From contig NC_017946.1 of assembly GCF_000263735.1 (NCBI RefSeq), positions 909,348 through 973,347 on the forward strand: a DNA stretch of 64,000 bases, read 5' to 3'. Both the position numbers and the translations under genes were made by a program. The notes below the pieces were generated by a model. It had not been told where the DNA came from and ran no database searches. It was given only the letters and a program-made list of their open reading frames with translations. This stretch comes from Pyrococcus sp. ST04 (GTDB lineage Archaea; Methanobacteriota_B; Thermococci; Thermococcales; Thermococcaceae). Positions 9,012 to 17,889 of this stretch are shown one piece after another (positions within the stretch are counted from its first letter, which is position 1; every line of letters begins with the position of its first letter).

Positions 9012-10469
9012 ATGGTGGAGAGGAAGAGGTGGAGCGAGAACTTTAGTGAGTGGTTCAATGAGGTTATAGAGGAGGCTGGCATATTAGATAAGAGGTATCC
9101 AGTAAAAGGAATGAACGTCTGGTTACCCTATGGGCTTAAAATAATGAGGAACATTGAAAAGTTTATCCACGAAGAAATGGAAAGAACTGGTCATCAAGAA
9201 GTTCTGTTTCCAGCCCTAATTCCCGAAACAGAGTTTAAGAAAGAGGCAGAACATATAGCCGGATTTGAAGGTGAAGTTTTTTGGGTAACTCATGCTGGTC
9301 ATGATCCCCTTGACGTTAAACTAATTCTCAGACCAACAAGTGAGACCGCAATATATCCGATGTTCTCCAAGGATAGAGGGGGCTGGATAAGGTCTCATGC
9401 GGATCTTCCTTTTAAAATATACCAGATAGTTAATGTGTATAGGTACGAAACAAAGCATACAAGGCCTCTCATTAGAGTCAGGGAGATTAGTAGATTCTTT
9501 GAGGCTCATACAGCTCATGCGGATTTTGAAGATGCTGAAAGACAGATAAGAGAGGATCTTGAGATATTTGACAACCTAATGAAGAAGCTTGCAATGGCAT
9601 ATATAATTTCCAAGAGGCCGGAATGGGACAAATTCCCAGGTGCCTTCTATTCCCTGGGAGCAGAAGTTGTAATGCCCGACGGGAGAACCCTTCAGATAGG
9701 AACCATGCACAACTACAAGCAGAATTTTGCAAAGGCTTATAATATTGTTTATGAAAAAGAGGACGGAACTCACGATTACGTTCACCAAACAACGTTTGGA
9801 ATGAGCGAGAGACTACTTGCCGCCGTCATAGCAGTACATGGCGATGACAGGGGGATGGTTTTACCTCCCACCATAGCCCCAATTCAAGTTGTGATAGTTC
9901 CAATTCCTAAGAAAGGTGAAGACGAGAAGGTCTACTCATACGCTAAAGAGATCGAAGAGGAGCTTAGGAGCGCTGGCATAAGGGTTCATCTCGACATGAG
10001 GGACAAAAGGCCAGGCTGGAAGTTCTACGACTGGGAGCTCAAAGGAGTACCAGTGAGGGTAGAAGTTGGACCTAGAGACGCCGACAATGGAACTGCTGTT
10101 CTTGCAAGAAGGGACAAGCTGGAGAAGATGACCATAAAGAGAGAAGAGCTTGTAGATAAGGTTAGAGAGCTCTTTGATGATATAATGAAGTATCTCTATG
10201 AGAGATCCAGGGAATGGCTCGAGAGTCATATAAAGAGGGTTGACACACTTGAGGAAGCTAAAAAAGTTTTCGAGGACAGAAGAGGAATAGTTGAGATTCC
10301 ATGGTGTGGTAGAGAGGAATGTGGTCTTAAGATGGAGGAAGAGCTTGAGGCGAAAATGTTAGGGATTCCATATCCAGAGGAGAAGGCTAGGGAGGGTGCT
10401 GAAGGAAAGAAATGTCCTGTTTGTGGTAGGGAAGCGAAGTTTATAGCAAGGTTTGCAAGAACTTACTGA
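9012..10469 (+). CDS. proS: Prolyl-tRNA synthetase (archaeal/eukaryotic type)
   Basis: 485 residues. Class II motif 2 is visible as [17 protein letters not shown] and motif 3 as [15 protein letters not shown]. The anticodon-binding domain follows ([21 protein letters not shown]). A C-terminal zinc-binding domain has WCGREECG and CPVCG cysteines and ends in ARTY, the usual terminus of archaeal ProRS. It charges tRNA-Pro. GGTGG lies about 8 nt before the ATG. The kinase-like gene starts 10 nt after its stop, so they form one operon. Confidence 0.97.
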   Translation: MVERKRWSENFSEWFNEVIEEAGILDKRYPVKGMNVWLPYGLKIMRNIEKFIHEEMERTGHQEVLFPALIPETEFKKEAEHIAGFEGEVFWVTHAGHDPLDVKLILRPTSETAIYPMFSKDRGGWIRSHADLPFKIYQIVNVYRYETKHTRPLIRVREISRFFEAHTAHADFEDAERQIREDLEIFDNLMKKLAMAYIISKRPEWDKFPGAFYSLGAEVVMPDGRTLQIGTMHNYKQNFAKAYNIVYEKEDGTHDYVHQTTFGMSERLLAAVIAVHGDDRGMVLPPTIAPIQVVIVPIPKKGEDEKVYSYAKEIEEELRSAGIRVHLDMRDKRPGWKFYDWELKGVPVRVEVGPRDADNGTAVLARRDKLEKMTIKREELVDKVRELFDDIMKYLYERSREWLESHIKRVDTLEEAKKVFEDRRGIVEIPWCGREECGLKMEEELEAKMLGIPYPEEKAREGAEGKKCPVCGREAKFIARFARTY

Positions 10470-10479
10470 GGGGCTCTCT

Positions 10480-11037
10480 ATGATTATTCTTTTAACTGGA
10501 ATGCCTGGCTCTGGAAAAGGAGAAGTTGCCAAGGCATTCCAGAAGAGGGGAATACCTGTAGTTTCAATGGGAGATGCCATTAGAGAAGAGGCGGATAGGA
10601 GGGGCATACCAAGAACACCAGAAGGTCTGAAACATGTAAGCCTAAAGGTTAGAGAAGAACTCGGGCCAGGTGCCGTTGCGATTCTTACTATTCCCAAAAT
10701 AAGGAAACTGCTTGAGATTGAACCAGTTGTCGTCATTGAAGGAGTTAGGAGCCCCTATGAGGTGGAAGAGTTTAGAAGAGAGTTTTCTGAAGAGGAGATT
10801 TTGATATTGGCCGTTCACTCACCTCCTAAGATTAGGTTTGAGAGGTTGAGAAAAAGAGGAAGGAGTGATGATCCCAAGACGTGGGAAGAGTTTGTTGATA
10901 GAGATAAGAAAGAGTTGAAGTTTGGGATTGGAGAGGTAATAGCCCTGGCTGATTATATGATAGTGAATGATTGTAGCTTTGACGAATTTCAAAGGAAAAT
11001 CCAAGAAGTTGTTTCAAGGATAATTAGAAATGTTTGA
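10480..11037 (+). CDS. UPF0200 family P-loop nucleotide kinase-like protein
   Basis: 185 residues beginning MIILLTGMPGSGKGEVAKAF, a Walker A (GMPGSGKG) within the first 15 residues. A lid-like basic region follows (ERLRKRGRSDDPKTWEEFVDRD). The architecture matches UPF0200, a family close to adenylate and dephospho-CoA kinases. A dephospho-CoA kinase role has been suggested for archaeal relatives and is not proven here. The ATG at 10480 is chosen over an in-frame TTG at 10453 that lies inside proS. GAGGGG lies about 6 nt upstream. Confidence 0.85.
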   Translation: MIILLTGMPGSGKGEVAKAFQKRGIPVVSMGDAIREEADRRGIPRTPEGLKHVSLKVREELGPGAVAILTIPKIRKLLEIEPVVVIEGVRSPYEVEEFRREFSEEEILILAVHSPPKIRFERLRKRGRSDDPKTWEEFVDRDKKELKFGIGEVIALADYMIVNDCSFDEFQRKIQEVVSRIIRNV

Positions 11038-11083
11038 ATTTCCAACTATCCGTAGTTAGCTTGACTTTCTTCAAACTGGATAA

Positions 11084-11133
11084 GGTTTAAAAAGGAAAGC
11101 CTCTGTATTTATAAAGGGCTTTTTAAAGGGGTG
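11084..11133 (+). promoter_or_regulatory. Two candidate TATA boxes and RBS of the TBP gene
   Basis: Two TATA-like elements precede tbp: TTTAAAAA at 11086-11093 and TATTTATAAAG at 11106-11116. The upstream one would start transcription near 11117 and leave a short leader with the GGGGTG ribosome binding site (11128-11133). The downstream one would give an almost leaderless message. TBP binds such boxes itself, so either could serve autoregulation, which is inference. Confidence 0.5.
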
Positions 11134-11138
11134 TAAAT

Positions 11139-11714
11139 ATGGTGGATACAAGTAAGGTTAAGCTCAGAATAGAAAACATTGTAGCATCTGTAGATCTCTT
11201 TGCTCAGCTTGATCTCGAAAAGGTTCTTGATATATGTCCAAATTCAAAGTATAATCCCGAGGAGTTTCCCGGTATCATCTGTCGCTTCGATGACCCTAAG
11301 GTTGCACTTTTAATATTCAGCTCGGGTAAACTTGTTGTAACCGGAGCGAAGAGCGTTCAGGACATAGAAAGGGCCGTTGCAAAGCTTGTTCAGAAGCTTA
11401 AGGGGATTGGAGTCAAATTTAGAAGAGCGCCCCAGATCGATATCCAGAATATGGTATTTAGTGGAGACATTGGGAGAGAATTTAACCTTGATAACGTTGC
11501 CTTAACCCTTCCAAACTGCGAGTATGAACCTGAACAGTTCCCCGGAGTGATTTATAGAGTTAGAGAACCAAGGGCCGTGATACTGCTATTCTCGTCAGGA
11601 AAAATTGTGTGTTCAGGAGCTAAAAGCGAGGCCGATGCTTGGGAGGCCGTTAGGAAGCTTCTAAGAGAGCTGGAGAAGTACGGTCTTATGGAGGAAGAAG
11701 AGGAAGAACTCTAG
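11139..11714 (+). CDS. tbp: TATA-box-binding protein
   Basis: 191 residues made of two direct repeats of the TBP saddle half. Compare [20 protein letters not shown] (residues about 44-63) with [20 protein letters not shown] (about 135-154). It ends in an acidic tail, MEEEEEEL. The general transcription factor binds box A and recruits TFB and RNA polymerase. Length and sequence match Pyrococcus TBP. The stop codon region overlaps the convergent coiled-coil gene by 4 nt. Confidence 0.98.
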   Translation: MVDTSKVKLRIENIVASVDLFAQLDLEKVLDICPNSKYNPEEFPGIICRFDDPKVALLIFSSGKLVVTGAKSVQDIERAVAKLVQKLKGIGVKFRRAPQIDIQNMVFSGDIGREFNLDNVALTLPNCEYEPEQFPGVIYRVREPRAVILLFSSGKIVCSGAKSEADAWEAVRKLLRELEKYGLMEEEEEEL

Positions 11715-11995
11715 TAGAAGTCCTGATTGTTCTCTTTTTCAAGTTCCTCTTCCTCAATTATTATAAACGGAATTTTCATCTTCTTTAAAAGTTCTATCAG
11801 CTGGTTATACCTCTTTTGAAGTCTCTCCAACTTATATCGGAGATTTCTGTTTTCAATTGCTAGACTTGTGATTTCCTCACTCTTTGCCCTTAACTGTCCT
11901 TTAAGTTCTATTATCTGCTCTTCGAGCTCTACTATAGATCTCTCCAATCTCTCTATCTCTTCAATGTACTCCCTGCATACTTTCTCCTTTATCAT
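11711..11995 (-). CDS. Small coiled-coil protein of unknown function
   Basis: 94 residues, almost entirely heptad-rich ([20 protein letters not shown], then a further leucine-rich stretch to about residue 75), with an acidic tail. No catalytic motif or membrane segment is visible. It ends inside the tbp stop codon in convergent orientation. The composition matches surrounding core genes. It could be a dimerising partner protein, but nothing in the sequence says of what. Confidence 0.65.
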   Translation of the reverse strand: MIKEKVCREYIEEIERLERSIVELEEQIIELKGQLRAKSEEITSLAIENRNLRYKLERLQKRYNQLIELLKKMKIPFIIIEEEELEKENNQDFY

Positions 11996-12028
11996 GACTT
12001 TTGAAGTTATGTCTAAGTGGTATAAATA

Positions 12029-12442
12029 TCATTCTATTGGAACTCCATTTTTTGTTCTAGGTGCAAGCCACTTCATGAGCTTCTGAGGCTCTTTTGTTCT
12101 GATTATTATGGTTATTGGACCAAGAGGGCTCTCTTCGTTAAAATTGACCTTTCCGACGTATGCAACCTGTTTGTTAACCTTGATTATGATCTCTTCTCCA
12201 AAGTATCCGTCTTCGAGCATCATTCTTGCCGTGTCAAGAATCTGCTGTCCACGGAACAATTCATACAGCCTCTGAAGGGCTCTCTTATCGCTCGTTTTTC
12301 CAATAAGAACCATGTACTCTCCATGGTCGAAAGCCTCAAATTTTAAGCCAGGAACCAGGTTGAGCATGGCTTTCTTGACTTTTTCAATGTCCTCAGTTGG
12401 GTATACATAAGCCTCAACTTGGACTTCTTCAAACATCTCCAT
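12029..12442 (-). CDS. UPF0201 family (DUF54-type) predicted RNA-binding protein
   Basis: About 137 residues from the chosen start. [20 protein letters not shown] is the usual beginning of UPF0201 proteins, a small alpha/beta family of predicted RNA-binding proteins. The open frame extends upstream to 12502 inside the nuclease gene. ATG at 12442 is preferred because a TATA-like TTTATTAAT lies about 28 nt before it, implying a leaderless message, and because homologues begin near here. ATG at 12436 is equally possible. Function is unproven. Confidence 0.75.
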   Translation of the reverse strand: MEMFEEVQVEAYVYPTEDIEKVKKAMLNLVPGLKFEAFDHGEYMVLIGKTSDKRALQRLYELFRGQQILDTARMMLEDGYFGEEIIIKVNKQVAYVGKVNFNEESPLGPITIIIRTKEPQKLMKWLAPRTKNGVPIE

Positions 12443-12486
12443 CGATAGCAACGAAATTAAATCCATTAATAAAGATTTGGTATCAA

Positions 12487-13002
12487 TTAATTGCAACTCC
12501 ATAAGCCAATCTTGTTCCTCCTTGCGCTTTTCTCAGCCTTCAAATACTCTTCCATTTTGTCGAACTTTTTTTCGTAAAACACCCTTGCTAAACCTTTCTC
12601 AACAAGTAGTTCGTTAATATCCGTGGAGTTTATGTACAGGTAGACGAGTAGTCTCCCATATTTATCTTCTCGGCCCTGCTTTGAATCAAAAACAAGGATA
12701 ACCTCCTTTCCAAGCGTTGCATTCTTAAGGAAATCTCTCGCAACATAGGCATACTTCACAAGGCATGAAATATTTGTAACCCCGGGATACTCTCCTGGGT
12801 GCATTAATTCCGGCTCTAACTCTGGAGCATCTATTCCCACCAACCTAACTTTAACAAGTTTCCCATTCTCAAGTTTTACATATAAGGTGTCTCCATCAAC
12901 TACCCTAATAACTTCGCCGTGAAGTTCGGAGCTTGAAGATATGCACCCAGTCACCAAGAGCGCTACTATGAGAGCAATTATTAGCTTTGCAACTCCATTC
13001 AC
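12487..13002 (-). CDS. Lipoprotein with staphylococcal nuclease (thermonuclease-like) domain
   Basis: 171 residues. A signal peptide ends in a lipobox-like VTGC (C20), suggesting a lipid-anchored extracellular protein. The SNase fold follows with RVVDGDT (D36, D38), [11 protein letters not shown] (R53, D58) and [12 protein letters not shown], which contain the metal and catalytic residues of the family. It would degrade DNA or RNA outside the cell, perhaps for nutrition. It ends near the start of the UPF0201 gene. Confidence 0.87.
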   Translation of the reverse strand: MNGVAKLIIALIVALLVTGCISSSSELHGEVIRVVDGDTLYVKLENGKLVKVRLVGIDAPELEPELMHPGEYPGVTNISCLVKYAYVARDFLKNATLGKEVILVFDSKQGREDKYGRLLVYLYINSTDINELLVEKGLARVFYEKKFDKMEEYLKAEKSARRNKIGLWSCN

Positions 13003-13066
13003 AATACTTCAAAAAATATGAGAAAATAAAAAGGTGATGTTTGACTAATTTATAGAGAAAAGTTAA

Positions 13067-13321
13067 TTAGTGTTCTTTTCGCTTTTTACTTTCCCAAACA
13101 ACTCTTCCATCTTTCCTAACTATTCTGATTATCCTATGATAAGGAATCTGCGTCTCGCCAACGAAAAAGTATCCGTGACCGAGATCTATAAGTTTCACGG
13201 GAATTTTCTTTATATTGCCGTAGCTACCCCTATGTTCTATCACTATATAGTAATCTTCCTCATTCTCCCTAGGATCATACTTTATCTTAGCGAGAGCCTC
13301 TTTAACGCTCCCTTTTCTCAT
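13067..13321 (-). CDS. UPF0248/DUF504 family protein
   Basis: 84 residues. The sequence (KEALAKIKYDPRENEEDY at the N-terminus, then IPYHRIIRIVRKDGRVVW) matches DUF504, a small archaeal beta-rich family with a histidine in the PYHRI motif. Some members occur next to RNA-processing genes, and no function is established here. It starts 2 nt after the stop of the upstream MBL-fold gene and is probably cotranscribed with it. Confidence 0.8.
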   Translation of the reverse strand: MRKGSVKEALAKIKYDPRENEEDYYIVIEHRGSYGNIKKIPVKLIDLGHGYFFVGETQIPYHRIIRIVRKDGRVVWESKKRKEH

Positions 13322-13323
13322 GT

Positions 13324-14007
13324 CTAAACCCCCAAGTGGGCTAGTACTCTCTCAATGTTTTCCTTCCAGTTTTGAATAACTTTCCCATGGCCAGGAAGTC
13401 CAAGCCTAACCCTAAACTCAAGCAACTTTTCCAATGACTCGAGCAATGATTTCTCATCTCCCGTTGGTAGATCTGTTCTGCCATAAGTTCCCGCAAAGAT
13501 TGTGTCCCCGGTAAACATTATCTCTTCTTCCTCATAATACAAGCAAGCACTTCCCCTTGTATGTCCAGGGGTTTCAACGAGGGTTAGTTCAACATTCCCA
13601 ATCTTTATCCTATCTCCCTCTTTGAGTTTTCTCTCTACTTTGTGACTTTCAAACTTTCTGCCGTAGTAGAAGGACAAAATAATATAGTCATCACCCCTCT
13701 CAAGGGTCTCAGCGGTTTTTCTACTCGATGCAAATTCAACTTTAGCACCAACTCTCTGAAAGAATTCTTTGAATACTTTATTACCTCCCACATGGTCGAA
13801 GTGCTCGTGGGTGTTAAAGATTATAACCCTCTTTATGTCCGAAATCCACCCCTCACTCTCGGCAGTTCTCACGTATCTGTTCCAATAAACACCCGTTCCT
13901 GTATCTACTATCAACAGCTCCTCCCCGCTCTTTAGAAAGTATATGTTCGAGTCTAGTCCGATGCCCTTAAGCATGAGAATATTTGGTCTTATTTCTATTG
14001 GAATCAT
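13324..14007 (-). CDS. MBL-fold metal hydrolase (glyoxalase II-like)
   Basis: 227 residues. The binuclear metal motif THEHFDH (H67, H69, D71, H72) is intact. VETPGHTRGSACLYY and MFTGDTIFAGTYGRTDLP supply the next histidine and the bridging aspartate, and GLPGHGKVI the last histidine. This arrangement is that of glyoxalase II and related thioesterases. The substrate is unknown. GGTGAGAAAAG precedes the ATG at 14007. A small upstream ORF overlaps it by ATGA. Confidence 0.88.
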   Translation of the reverse strand: MIPIEIRPNILMLKGIGLDSNIYFLKSGEELLIVDTGTGVYWNRYVRTAESEGWISDIKRVIIFNTHEHFDHVGGNKVFKEFFQRVGAKVEFASSRKTAETLERGDDYIILSFYYGRKFESHKVERKLKEGDRIKIGNVELTLVETPGHTRGSACLYYEEEEIMFTGDTIFAGTYGRTDLPTGDEKSLLESLEKLLEFRVRLGLPGHGKVIQNWKENIERVLAHLGV

Positions 14008-14144
14008 CTTTTCTCACCTTCAAAGAGGGCTCCAGGGGGGACCGCCTCCTCATCCGGGGGAGCGAGACCGTCAGGAGGGGTTAAACTCTTCATCGCCCAT
14101 CTTACTTTTGTGAAGGGCATTTTTATCAGTTCTGCTATTCTCAC
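14004..14144 (-). CDS. Possible small protein, proline-rich C-terminus
   Basis: A 46-residue ORF from GTG at 14144, which has GGAGG 5 nt upstream. It includes [16 protein letters not shown], then [18 protein letters not shown], and ends with a 4-nt ATGA overlap with the MBL-fold gene. The overlap and start signal favour a real gene. The biased composition and short length argue for caution. The frame also extends upstream to a TTG at 14198. No family is recognised. Confidence 0.4.
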   Translation of the reverse strand: MRIAELIKMPFTKVRWAMKSLTPPDGLAPPDEEAVPPGALFEGEKR

Positions 14145-14190
14145 GAATCCCTCCACTTTTAGAGGTTTTGGATATGTTGCTTGAGTTTGA

Positions 14191-14240
14191 TGAACCAAAA
14201 AGTTTATATATCCGAACCATATTAGTTCTTATTGAGAACA
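14191..14240 (+). promoter_or_regulatory. Peroxiredoxin promoter with phased GAAC/GTTC half-sites
   Basis: TTTATATA (14203-14210) is the TATA box, about 50 nt before the peroxiredoxin ATG. GAAC occurs at 14192-14195, 14214-14217 and 14236-14239, and GTTC at 14225-14228. The last three are spaced by exactly 11 bp and the first lies 22 bp earlier, so all four fall on one helix face. They flank the TATA box and cover the expected start site, as a repressor operator would. The regulator is unknown. Confidence 0.55.
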
Positions 14241-14260
14241 AAATTATGGAGGAGATCGAA

Positions 14261-14911
14261 ATGGTAGTTATTGGAGAAAAGTTCCCAGAAGTTGAGGTAA
14301 AGACGACCCATGGAGTGATAAAGCTCCCGGACTACTTCGCCAAGCAGGGCAAGTGGTTTATACTCTTCAGCCACCCAGCTGACTTTACTCCAGTCTGTAC
14401 AACTGAATTCTATGCAATGCAGAAGAGGGTTGAAGAGTTCAGGAAGCTTGGGGTTGAGCCTATAGGATTGAGCGTTGATCAAGTGTTTGCACACATTAAG
14501 TGGATGGAATGGATAAAGGAGAACCTAGGTGTCGAGATAGACTTTCCAGTTATAGCAGATGACAGGGGAGAACTTGCCGAGAAGCTTGGAATGATACCAA
14601 GTGGTGCAACGATAACAGCAAGGGCCGTCTTTGTAGTCGATGACAAGGGAATAATAAGGGCAATAGTCTACTATCCAGCCGAGGTCGGTAGGGATTGGGA
14701 CGAGATACTAAGGCTCGTCAAGGCACTTAAGGTAAGCACCGAGAAGGGCGTTGCACTTCCACACAAGTGGCCGAACAACGAGCTCATTGGTGACAAGGTA
14801 ATAATACCTCCAGCTTCAACAGTTGAGGAGAAGAAGCAGAGAGAAGAAGCAAAGGCCAAGGGAGAAATAGAGTGCTACGACTGGTGGTTCTGCTACAAGA
14901 AGCTTGAGTGA
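14261..14911 (+). CDS. Peroxiredoxin (archaeal Prx6-like, 216 residues)
   Basis: It reduces hydrogen peroxide and alkyl hydroperoxides. The peroxidatic cysteine is C46 in [13 protein letters not shown]. The C-terminal C205 and C211 ([14 protein letters not shown]) match the resolving-cysteine arrangement of the P. horikoshii and Aeropyrum decameric enzymes. Length and sequence are almost those of the P. horikoshii protein. The ATG at 14261 has GGAGGAGAT upstream. An in-frame upstream extension to 14168 would run through the promoter and is rejected. It is the last core gene before the G+C-rich island. Confidence 0.95.
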   Translation: MVVIGEKFPEVEVKTTHGVIKLPDYFAKQGKWFILFSHPADFTPVCTTEFYAMQKRVEEFRKLGVEPIGLSVDQVFAHIKWMEWIKENLGVEIDFPVIADDRGELAEKLGMIPSGATITARAVFVVDDKGIIRAIVYYPAEVGRDWDEILRLVKALKVSTEKGVALPHKWPNNELIGDKVIIPPASTVEEKKQREEAKAKGEIECYDWWFCYKKLE

Positions 14912-14938
14912 GCTTCTCCCCCAATTTCGTTTCTCTTC

Positions 14939-15365
14939 TTACTCTTCACGGAACCAAACCACAAGGAAGGAACCCGTCATCGCCATTGCGTAGGCCACCG
15001 GCTTCAATGTCAGACAGCTCCCTTCAGGCACCTTTGAAAGTTCCGATGCAAATACGACACTTATGAAACTCAGGTATATTCCAATCCGAAACAGTGCTTT
15101 GTTCGCATTGAGTCCGCTCTTTGCCCTAAGTCCCGCGAGATAAGCGATCAACACCATCAAAGTTAATGAAATCCATTTGCTGATTCTTCCCATTGCTTCA
15201 TAACAGTCGGGAACGTTGCACGTTGTTGTAAAACCGTGCGGATCTATCCACGTGCCATTAGAGGGACATTGCTTTGGTTCCTGGGAATAGACAAGTGTGA
15301 TCAGGCCTGAAAAAAAAGATAGTGAGAATCAGAAGTTCGATAATTTTTCTCTTAAATGTCTGCAT
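14939..15365 (-). pseudogene. Secreted/membrane protein gene with a -1 frameshift at an 8-base homopolymer
   Basis: From ATG 15365 (GGGGGAGGGG just upstream) the frame encodes a signal-peptide-like MQTFKRKIIELLILTIFF and then runs into an 8-A/T run at 15310-15317. If one base is removed there, reading continues through a Cys-containing segment (QCPSNGTWIDPHG, CNVPDCYEAMG) into the 84-residue downstream ORF with two or three membrane segments, ending at 14939. Together this makes about 142 residues. No family is recognised. A TATA-like tcatataaag lies near 15437. Decay, slippage or a sequencing error could explain the break. Confidence 0.65.
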
Positions 15366-15542
15366 GCCCCTCCCCCAGCGCTGATCGATAACAACAATGC
15401 TCTGGGAGTTCCCCAGTCTAACCCTTGGCAGTATTCTCTTTATATGACTTTCCCGTAGTATTCCGTTATTCCAGCAGCAGTTTTGCTGGCTGTTTAAATC
15501 AAAAACCGAAGTAAACAAGTAAACACGAACGCTCCCTGGGCC

Positions 15543-16247
15543 TCAAAGCACCCTCCTCCTGAAGAGTACCACCAGCGGAACCAGCCAGGCCAGATGCACG
15601 AGCACCGCCATCGGGAAATCGCTGTAGTCGTTTAGGGCTATGCCCTCGAAGACTCTGTACGTCCAGTACGTCGGCAAAAACGCCGTGAGCTTGCTCCAGT
15701 CGGTTGAGAGGTTCCTCCAGAGGACAACGAGCTTTACCGCCACTGGCAAGATTAATAGCCAGCCGAGAATCTTGGAGACTGTGATAGCCTGCATTCTGGA
15801 TTCGGCGAAGATGGTTATCAGCAGTCCATAGATCCAGACCTCCAGCAGGAAGAGAAGAACCAGCGCCAGAACACCCTTTTGGGAAATCTCCATGTCGAGA
15901 ATATGAGGCGCTATCACCGTAAAGGCTACGGTCACCAGCGAAGCCCACGTGAGCCTGTAAACAAGGAACGCCTCGCTCGATATGGGAATCACCCGCAGTG
16001 CTTGTACTGTCTTGTTCTCCTTCTCGTCAGCCATCATGAAGCCGGGAATCATGCCGAATATCATGGGTATGAATATCAGCACGAAGAGCGCGATGGCGTA
16101 GTAAAGCTCGCCCATGCGATCCTTGAAATAGCGGACGATGAAGAGGAGCACCAAAGTCATCCCCACGCTGTATAGTAGTATGGGGTCCCTGCGGAGCAGT
16201 TTAAGGTCGGTCCTGTATATGGCAGCGAATTTTCGCACAAAGCTCAT
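15543..16247 (-). CDS. ABC-2 type exporter permease
   Basis: 234 residues with six predicted membrane segments. The extended N-terminal helix (YRTDLKLLRRDPILLY) and MADEKENKTVQALRVIPIS are typical of ABC-2 permeases. It overlaps the preceding permease by ATGA (16244-16247) and forms a three-gene exporter with the ATPase. Codons are G+C-rich, unlike the flanking core genes. The cargo is unknown. Confidence 0.87.
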   Translation of the reverse strand: MSFVRKFAAIYRTDLKLLRRDPILLYSVGMTLVLLFIVRYFKDRMGELYYAIALFVLIFIPMIFGMIPGFMMADEKENKTVQALRVIPISSEAFLVYRLTWASLVTVAFTVIAPHILDMEISQKGVLALVLLFLLEVWIYGLLITIFAESRMQAITVSKILGWLLILPVAVKLVVLWRNLSTDWSKLTAFLPTYWTYRVFEGIALNDYSDFPMAVLVHLAWLVPLVVLFRRRVL

Positions 16248-16945
16248 CTCACTCCCTCCACCGCGTACCTGTAAAAGCGGATTTTAGCGAGGTTATATGC
16301 CATGCCGCTCCAGATTATCAGGGCCAACGATGACCACAGCAGGGTATTCGTTGATATTTCTTCGAAGGGCGCCTTAAAGAAGTAGAGCGCCGGATAGCTC
16401 GGGATGACGTAGAGAACCTTCCATATCCCGTCCGTCAGGTAGCCGTGATAGTGGGCGAAGGGCAGGAGGGAGAGCACCATGACGCCGAGGAGCGGCACAA
16501 AGTAGTCGTCCAAATCGCGGTATTTTGAGGCTATTGCTATGCCAAGGAGCGTATAGACTACCGAAACTAACAGGGTACCTGCCAAAACGTAGGGAAGCCC
16601 GTTCAGGGAGCGCGTGCCGAGGCAGAATATAAGCACCGCCGCCGGGAGGGAAACCAGCGCCATAAGGAGAGCCTTGGCGAGGATGTAAGCCCTCCAGTCG
16701 AGTGGCGTAACCGCCAGAGCGCCTATCGTCCCGTCCTTCTTCTCCGCGAAGATGGCCGTACCGACGAAGGTGAAGCCGACCATCCCGGGCTCAAGGAGCA
16801 GGAAGAGGGGAACGACGGTTGAGCGGTACCCCTCTGGAAACGCCATCACCATGAGGCCATAAGCTAAAGCCACGAGCAGGTATATCGGATAGACGTAGCC
16901 CCTCGTTCCGACCTTCAGGTCGAGCCTCACCAGCTCGCCTATCAT
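16244..16945 (-). CDS. ABC-2 type exporter permease
   Basis: 233 residues with about six membrane segments. FAEKKDGTIGALAVTPLDWRAYILAK is the ABC-2 coupling region, parallel to that of the neighbouring permease, so the two probably make a heterodimeric channel. It overlaps both neighbours by ATGA (16942-16945 and 16244-16247). It shares the G+C-rich codon use of the island. The substrate is not indicated. Confidence 0.86.
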   Translation of the reverse strand: MIGELVRLDLKVGTRGYVYPIYLLVALAYGLMVMAFPEGYRSTVVPLFLLLEPGMVGFTFVGTAIFAEKKDGTIGALAVTPLDWRAYILAKALLMALVSLPAAVLIFCLGTRSLNGLPYVLAGTLLVSVVYTLLGIAIASKYRDLDDYFVPLLGVMVLSLLPFAHYHGYLTDGIWKVLYVIPSYPALYFFKAPFEEISTNTLLWSSLALIIWSGMAYNLAKIRFYRYAVEGVR

Positions 16946-17793
16946 ACGAGCCTCCTCCCCGTGACCTTCAGGAAGATGTCCTCGAGTGTCGGTTCTTCAG
17001 TGTTTATGCGCCTTATTTCATGCTCCCGCAGGATTCTCAGGAACTCCTCGTTTCCTCCAAGGTTCTCAAGCGGGAACTCGGCGGTTTTGACGCCCTCATT
17101 CGAAACGTATTCGACCTTTACGACCCTCTTTCCCATCTTCACCTTCAGTTCACTCGGGTTGTCGACGAGCCTCACCGAACCCTCCACGATGAAAGCCACC
17201 CTGTCGCAGAGCTCATCGGCGACGTACATGTTGTGGGTGGTCAGAAAGATCGTCTTCCCGTTTTCGCGCATCTCAAGGAGCAGGTCTTTTATCCTCCTTG
17301 CGCTCGCCGGGTCGAGGCCCTCTAAGGGTTCATCGAGGAACAGTATCTCCGGATCTGGAAGCAGTGCCCTGGCTAAATCGAGCTTCTTCTTCATGCCCTT
17401 TGAGAAGCTGGAGACGAGCTGGTCGGCTTCCTTGTCGAGGCCCACCATCTTGAGGGTTTCAACCGGGTCGAGATGCCTTTTATAGAACGACGCAAAGAAC
17501 TCAAGGTTTTCGAGGGCGGTAAGCCGGGAATAAACGGCAGGAAACTCGAAGGAGACACCAATTTTTCCGTAGTAGTCCTTCCCCCATTCGCGCAGGTCTT
17601 TCCCGAAGACCTTCACAGTCCCATGATAGTCCTTTATTATCTTCACAAGAATCTTGACAGTCGTGGTCTTCCCAGCCCCGTTAGGACCAAGGAACCCGTA
17701 GATTTCCCCCTCCTCAACCTCAAAGCTCAGGTTCTCAACGCCGCGCGTTTCACCGTAGTACTTCTTAACGTTCTCAACCTCTATGACGGGCAT
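16942..17793 (-). CDS. ABC transporter ATP-binding protein
   Basis: 283 residues. Walker A is GPNGAGKTTT (about 36-45), the signature is SSFSKGMKKKLDLARAL, Walker B is ILFLDEPLEGLDP, and the H-loop is LTTHN. A C-terminal regulatory extension of about 70 residues follows. It powers the two downstream permeases and is the first gene of the unit. AGGTGA lies before the ATG, and a TATA element with a 14-bp palindrome lies upstream. It is probably a drug, peptide or lipid exporter. Confidence 0.92.
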   Translation of the reverse strand: MPVIEVENVKKYYGETRGVENLSFEVEEGEIYGFLGPNGAGKTTTVKILVKIIKDYHGTVKVFGKDLREWGKDYYGKIGVSFEFPAVYSRLTALENLEFFASFYKRHLDPVETLKMVGLDKEADQLVSSFSKGMKKKLDLARALLPDPEILFLDEPLEGLDPASARRIKDLLLEMRENGKTIFLTTHNMYVADELCDRVAFIVEGSVRLVDNPSELKVKMGKRVVKVEYVSNEGVKTAEFPLENLGGNEEFLRILREHEIRRINTEEPTLEDIFLKVTGRRLV

Positions 17794-17828
17794 GCTTTCA
17801 CCTGTTGGTTAATTGGAAGTTCAGGTAG

Positions 17829-17854
17829 TTATAAGTAATGCCGCACATGTGCGG
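17829..17854 (-). promoter_or_regulatory. Exporter promoter with adjoining 14-bp perfect palindrome
   Basis: On the minus strand a TATA element (CTTATAAC, about 17829-17836) lies about 40 nt before the ABC ATPase ATG. Directly upstream of its BRE position is CCGCACATGTGCGG (17841-17854), a perfect palindrome. A dimeric regulator at this spot would contact or compete with TFB. The broken HTH regulator gene of the island is one candidate ligand, which is inference. Confidence 0.5.
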
Positions 17855-17889
17855 GTGTATCGCCCAGTGAGAGAGCTTGAATCTCTACC

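Noticed and set aside
15258-15518. 86-codon ORF starting at 15518 as a separate gene
   Set aside because: It is in frame with, and includes, the signal peptide starting at 15365, where the real RBS lies. The upstream part contains the TATA-like element.
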